From Thiothrix subterranea (GTDB taxonomy: Bacteria > Pseudomonadota > Gammaproteobacteria > Thiotrichales > Thiotrichaceae): a stretch of 64,000 nt of DNA. The stretch spans positions 3,901,501 through 3,965,500 of the forward strand of contig NZ_CP053482.1 of the NCBI RefSeq assembly GCF_016772315.1, written 5' to 3'. Shown here piece by piece: positions 60,185 through 64,000 of this stretch. The position numbers were made by a program, and so were the translations under genes. The notes under the pieces are model-generated. The model made no database searches. It was not told the origin of the DNA and saw only the letters and a list, made by a program, of their open reading frames with translations. Positions within the stretch are counted from its first letter, which is position 1; each line of letters starts with the position of its first letter.

Positions 60185-62602
60185 ATGAAATGTTTAATGG
60201 TACGCCAACCCTGGGCAAGCCAAATTGCCGACGGCAGCAAAACCGTGGAAATCCGCAGTTGGCACTACACCCACCGTGGCGACTTGCTGATTGGTGCCAG
60301 CAAAAACATGGCGGGGCAACGGATGCGGGATGGCACGCTTTACCCCTCCGGTATGGCAATAGCGCACGTCAAGCTGGTGGATTGCGTTCCGTTTAATGCC
60401 AAATTGCACGGCAAAGCCGCAGGCTGTGACCGCGACACTGCGCAAGACTGCGAAGATTCCGGCGATTGGGCATGGATTCTGGCGGAAGCGCGTGCCATCG
60501 AACCTTTCGCCGTCAAAGGTCAGGTTAAGCCGTTTGAGGTCGATTATGGTGGAGACGCTGGAAGAGGAAGAGGGCGACCGCCGGTCGCCCCTACAGAATC
60601 CCCCCGTAGGGGCGACCGGCTGTCGCCCTCTTCGGTGGTTGCCCCCACCAATCTCGTCAACGTCACCTACGCTCAAACCGGCGATAGCATCGCGCTTGAC
60701 CGCATGGGAATGCGTGAAATGCAAGCCAAGGCGTTTCTGGCGCGTGACGCCCAATACCTGTTGCTGAAAGCCCCGCCTGCCTCTGGCAAATCCCGCGCCC
60801 TCATGTTTCTGGCACTGGATAAACTGTTCAATCAAGGCGTGCAGAAAGTGATTGTCGCCGTGCCGGAACGTTCCATCGGTGCCTCGTTTGCCAGCGCTCG
60901 CCTGAGCGCCCACGGGTTCTTTGCGGATTGGGAGGTGAATGACGCTTACAACCTGTGTACACCCGGTGGTGAGTCCAGCAAGGTCAAAGCTTTCGGCAAG
61001 TTTTTGGATGACACGGCGGCGACGATTTTGATTTGTACCCACGCTACCTTGCGTTTTGCCTTTGATGCGGTGGAAGAAAGCCGTTTTAACCGCGTGTTGC
61101 TGGCGATTGATGAATTTCACCATGTATCGGCGGATGCCGATAATCGCCTTGGTGAAGTGTTGCGCTCGGTGATGAGTCATACCACCGCGCATATTATCGC
61201 CATGACGGGTTCGTATTTCCGTGGGGATAGCGTGCCGGTGCTGCAAGCCGAAGATGAAGCCCGTTTCAGCAAAGTGACTTACAACTATTACGAGCAATTG
61301 AACGGTTATACCCACTTGAAAACGTTGGGGATTGGCTACCATTTTTATCAGGGGCGTTACCTGAGCGCGATTGCGCAGATTTTGGATACGGACAAGAAAA
61401 CCATTTTGCACATCCCCAATGTCAACGCGGGTGAGTCGACCAAGCAAAAACATGATGAGGTGAATTACATTCTTGATGCTATCGGTGAGGTGGAAAAGCA
61501 GGATTCCGCGACGGGGGTGTTATTCGTGCGCCGCAAAACCGATGGCAAGGTTATTAAAGTGGCGGATTTGGTGAACGATAATCCCAAAGACCGTGACAAG
61601 ATCGTCGCTTACCTGCGCACTCTCAATAGCCCCGATGATATGGATCTGATCATTGCATTGGGCATGGCGAAAGAAGGTTTCGACTGGCCTTTTTGCGAAC
61701 ACGCACTGACGGTGGGTTATCGCGGTTCGTTGACCGAAATCATTCAGATTATCGGGCGTGCTACCCGCGATAGCCCGAACAAAACCCATGCGCAATTTAC
61801 CAACCTGATTGCGCAGCCGGATGCAGCGGATGGCGAGGTGAAGCTTTCCGTCAATAATATGCTGAAAGCGATTACCGCCTCGCTGTTGATGGAACAAGTG
61901 CTTGCGCCTAATTTTAAATTCAAGACCAAGCACCCCGATGACACGCAAACCCCAGAAGTGGGGACTATCCACATTCGCGGTTTCAAAGAGCCGACCTCTA
62001 TGCGGGTAAAAGCGATTGTCGCGTCGGACTTGAACGATTTAAAGGCGAGTATTTTGCAAGACAGCACCTTGCTGAAAGTGCTACCAGGCGAGTTTATTGA
62101 CCCAGAAGTGATTAACAAGGTGCTGATTCCACGGGTTATTCGCACCAAATACCCCGATTTGAACGATGAACAGGTCGAGGAAGTGCGCCAGCACGTCGTG
62201 GCGGATTCCGCTATCAAAAACGGTGAAATCAAGGAGGTCGGCGATAAGAAGTTTGTGCGCATGGCGGGCAAATTCGTCAATATCGAAGATTTGCACATTG
62301 ATCTGATTGACCGCGTGAATCCGTTCCAGAAAGCGTTTGAAGTGTTATCCAAATCGGTAACGGCTTCCTTGCTCAAAGTGATTCAGGAAACCATTGATGC
62401 GGGGCGCATTCAGATGACCGATGAAGAGGCGGTGATTTTGTACCGTGATAGAATCGGTGCATTTATGCAGCAACACGGGCGTGAACCGCATATCAACGCT
62501 TCTGACCCGCTGGAAAAGCGCATGGCGGAAGCATTGGTGTATTTGCGCAATAAACGCCGCCAGCAACAAGCCCAACAAGCAGCACAGGCGAATCCGGCAT
62601 GA
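60185..62602 (+). CDS. ASCH domain fused to DEAD/DEAH-type helicase
   Basis: The 805-residue protein opens with an ASCH domain (about 1-122: MVRQPWASQIADGSKTVEIR). A linker (about 128-150) encoded by a palindromic repeat leads to an SF2 helicase. Walker A is APPASGKS (about 196-203), motif II AIDEFHH (about 307), and motif VI QIIGRATR (about 522). The last 240 residues are helical and end with a module AFMQQHGREP...LEKRMAEALVYLRNKR and a Gln/Ala tail. ASCH domains bind nucleic acid or modified bases. It overlaps the GIY-YIG gene by four bases, so the two surely act together. A restriction or defence role is inferred. Confidence 0.82.
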   Translation: MKCLMVRQPWASQIADGSKTVEIRSWHYTHRGDLLIGASKNMAGQRMRDGTLYPSGMAIAHVKLVDCVPFNAKLHGKAAGCDRDTAQDCEDSGDWAWILAEARAIEPFAVKGQVKPFEVDYGGDAGRGRGRPPVAPTESPRRGDRLSPSSVVAPTNLVNVTYAQTGDSIALDRMGMREMQAKAFLARDAQYLLLKAPPASGKSRALMFLALDKLFNQGVQKVIVAVPERSIGASFASARLSAHGFFADWEVNDAYNLCTPGGESSKVKAFGKFLDDTAATILICTHATLRFAFDAVEESRFNRVLLAIDEFHHVSADADNRLGEVLRSVMSHTTAHIIAMTGSYFRGDSVPVLQAEDEARFSKVTYNYYEQLNGYTHLKTLGIGYHFYQGRYLSAIAQILDTDKKTILHIPNVNAGESTKQKHDEVNYILDAIGEVEKQDSATGVLFVRRKTDGKVIKVADLVNDNPKDRDKIVAYLRTLNSPDDMDLIIALGMAKEGFDWPFCEHALTVGYRGSLTEIIQIIGRATRDSPNKTHAQFTNLIAQPDAADGEVKLSVNNMLKAITASLLMEQVLAPNFKFKTKHPDDTQTPEVGTIHIRGFKEPTSMRVKAIVASDLNDLKASILQDSTLLKVLPGEFIDPEVINKVLIPRVIRTKYPDLNDEQVEEVRQHVVADSAIKNGEIKEVGDKKFVRMAGKFVNIEDLHIDLIDRVNPFQKAFEVLSKSVTASLLKVIQETIDAGRIQMTDEEAVILYRDRIGAFMQQHGREPHINASDPLEKRMAEALVYLRNKRRQQQAQQAAQANPA
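60567..60633. repeat. palindromic repeat inserted in the helicase reading frame
   Basis: Two 28-base arms (60567-60594 and 60606-60633) are reverse complements with one mismatch around an 11-base loop. The element matches the style of intergenic GGGCGACCGG...CGCCCCTAC repeats but is translated in frame as an Arg/Gly/Pro/Ser-rich linker between the ASCH and helicase domains. Confidence 0.85.
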
Positions 62603-63843
62603 TTGACTTTGATAAGGAAATGCAAGCGATCCTGCACAATGATCCCTTGGGTTTGCTGAGTGTAACCGCCAAAGCCAGCAATAACGTTTCTACCGATGAA
62701 CGCTTGTTGGCAGCGTTTGAGGAAATCAATGCGTTTTTTGCACAACATGGGCGTGAGCCTGCCGCCAGTCGTGATATTCAAGAACGTAAACTCTATAGCC
62801 GTTTGCAAGGCTTACGTGCTGACCCCGAAAAAGCGCTTTCCTTGCAAAGCGTTGACCGTTTTGGTTTGTTGGCTGGGATTACGCTCCCTAATATGCCCAC
62901 CATTGAAACGGTCGCGGATGTTTTGGATGATCCGCTGGGTTTATTAGGGGGCGCATCCGCCGAGGAAACGGTTGCGGACAGTATTTTGCAATTGCAGCAT
63001 ATCAGCGTAATACCCCGCGCCAGCAGTGCGTATGTCGCCAAGCGTAAGCCGTGTAACCCGGCTGAGTTTGCGGCGTATGAAGCCGAGTTTAAGCAGGTAC
63101 ACCGCGAATTAGCCACAGGGAAACGCAAACTGTTGCCTTTCACGGATAAGGGCGAGCAATTGGTAGATGGCGCTTATTATGTGTTGGATGGCATTTTGCT
63201 CAAAATGGTGAACGTCCATTTCACTTCAACAGAAAAAACGGTGAATGGCAGGCGTTACCGCAAAGACGGGCGCACGTATTGCGTGTTTGAAAACGCTACG
63301 GAATCGAACATGCTCTACCGTTCCCTAGCGAAAGCGCTGTATCAAGAGGGTTATATCGTCACCGATACCGAAGCGGAAACGCACGCCCGTTTTAGAGCGG
63401 GCTTTGCCGGAGTCAGTGAAACCGGCACACAGACCGGGGTGATTTATGTGTTGCGTTCCTTGAGTAGCAATCCCGCTATTTTGGAATTGCCTTATTTGCA
63501 CAAAATTGGTTTTTCCAGTCAAGCCATTGCGCAGCGTCTGAAAAATGCAGTGCAAGAGCCAACCTATTTGCTGGCGGAAGTCGAGGTGATGGCGGAGTAC
63601 CAGACTTACGACCTGAATCCGCAAAAGCTGGAATGGCTCTTGCACACCCTGTTTGCCGAGGCTTGTTTGAATCTGGATATATTTGATGCGGCAGGGCAGC
63701 GGCATAGCCCACGCGAATGGTTTGTGGTGCCACTCAAGGTGATTGATCAAGCAGTTCGCTTATTGATGACGGAACAAATTGCGCATTACCAGTATGATAC
63801 GACCAAGCAGCGCTTGGTGTTGCGTCAATCTACAGCCCGGTGA
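62599..63843 (+). CDS. GIY-YIG nuclease-family protein
   Basis: The 414-residue protein carries a C-terminal GIY-YIG domain of the T5orf172/MUG113 type: GVIYVLRS (280-287), YLHKIGFS (299-306), Arg313 and Glu345. The N-terminal part has NAFFAQHGREP...ERKLYSRLQGLR (about 44-75), the same module found at the end of the helicase just upstream, then a helical region to about 150 and a middle domain. It overlaps the helicase stop in an ATGA. It is the likely DNA-cutting component of the locus. Confidence 0.8.
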   Translation: MIDFDKEMQAILHNDPLGLLSVTAKASNNVSTDERLLAAFEEINAFFAQHGREPAASRDIQERKLYSRLQGLRADPEKALSLQSVDRFGLLAGITLPNMPTIETVADVLDDPLGLLGGASAEETVADSILQLQHISVIPRASSAYVAKRKPCNPAEFAAYEAEFKQVHRELATGKRKLLPFTDKGEQLVDGAYYVLDGILLKMVNVHFTSTEKTVNGRRYRKDGRTYCVFENATESNMLYRSLAKALYQEGYIVTDTEAETHARFRAGFAGVSETGTQTGVIYVLRSLSSNPAILELPYLHKIGFSSQAIAQRLKNAVQEPTYLLAEVEVMAEYQTYDLNPQKLEWLLHTLFAEACLNLDIFDAAGQRHSPREWFVVPLKVIDQAVRLLMTEQIAHYQYDTTKQRLVLRQSTAR

Positions 63844-64000
63844 GTAATTGTTCCCGCAATTCCTGCGCAATCGGCTGCTTTTCGCCTAACCAAATGCCGA
63901 AATACACTTGCGCAAACGCCGCCGATTTCACCTTTGTCACCGCCTTGCCATTCAATAGCAAGTTGGTGGTTTGTGTTTTGGTATCGTAGCACATTTGGTA
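63830..64000 (-). CDS. chalcone isomerase-like protein (5' end outside window)
   Basis: The last 56 codons are present, ending at the TAG at 63832-63830. The sequence LLLNGKAVTKVKSAAFAQVYFGIWLGEK followed by a short Leu-rich tail matches the C-terminus of bacterial chalcone isomerase-like proteins, which are usually periplasmic and of unknown function. It converges on the GIY-YIG gene with 14 bases of overlap. Confidence 0.7.
   Translation of the reverse strand, partial: YQMCYDTKTQTTNLLLNGKAVTKVKSAAFAQVYFGIWLGEKQPIAQELREQLLTGL

Noticed and set aside
60194-61453. 419-codon minus-strand open frame inside the helicase gene
   Set aside because: Antisense shadow of a clear helicase; composition is atypical and there is no start signal.

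Overview
The window reads as chromosomal DNA of a gammaproteobacterial sulfur oxidiser, most likely of the Thiothrix group. The basis is classic gammaproteobacterial gene order (aroQ-accB-accC-prmA, lptD-surA-pdxA, dksA-gluQ, yffB-dapE, trpD-trpC, lgt-thyA) together with accessory genes of the reverse dissimilatory sulfite reductase (rDsr) system (dsrN, dsrR, dsrS, cysG). The genus is inference; no rRNA gene is present. No tRNA gene or CRISPR array was recognised, and only one stretch of about 300 bases (18621-18945) lacks a gene.

Layout. 1-2609 (-): the N-terminal part of a large secreted adhesin-like protein with SdrD/Cna-B-type repeats. 2.8-5.8 kb: wrbA-like, DUF2069, ispF and phhB on +, meeting HEAT-repeat, gluQ and dksA on -. 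6.4-12.1 kb (-): DUF3426, prmA, accC, accB, aroQ and a HerA-like ATPase. 12.1-19.4 kb: peptidoglycan-binding protein, holA, a small anchored protein, a possible small RNA, pdxA, a surA lacking its PPIase domains, lptD and an AT-hook/coiled-coil protein. 19.4-25.9 kb (-): a tight run tgt, dsrS, two small unknown genes, cysG, a headless S24 protein, yffB and dapE. 25.9-32.2 kb: SH3 protein, miaB and an Entner-Doudoroff block zwf-edd-eda in which zwf is broken by two lesions. 32.2-41.9 kb: trpDC, lgt-thyA, pyruvate carboxylase and an orphan oppBC permease pair. 42.1-48.5 kb (+): ArsR-type regulator, CPBP protease, dsrN-dsrR, a NarX/NarL-like two-component pair, rhodanese and a lipoprotein. 48.5-56.4 kb: selO, pstS with a Pho box, acyltransferase, FAH-family enzyme, UPF0114, prmB, lipoprotein, a large intergenic palindrome, SDR and NTF2-like genes.

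56.5-63.8 kb (+) is the most accessory-looking region: an MmeI-like methyltransferase whose target-recognition segment is conspicuously AT-rich, XisH, XisI, a short BrnA/CopG-like protein, an ASCH-helicase fusion carrying an in-frame palindromic repeat in its linker, and a GIY-YIG protein. I read it as a candidate multi-gene restriction or defence system. The window ends in the 3' part of a chalcone-isomerase-like gene (-).

How the parts connect. cysG makes siroheme, DsrN (by homology) amidates it for DsrAB, and DsrR and DsrS are accessory to sulfur-globule oxidation; a NarX-like kinase with a cysteine-rich GAF domain, a rhodanese and a cysteine-containing ArsR regulator sit beside dsrNR. The dsrAB core is not in this window. 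Loss of zwf would suit an autotroph that no longer feeds sugars through the Entner-Doudoroff route.
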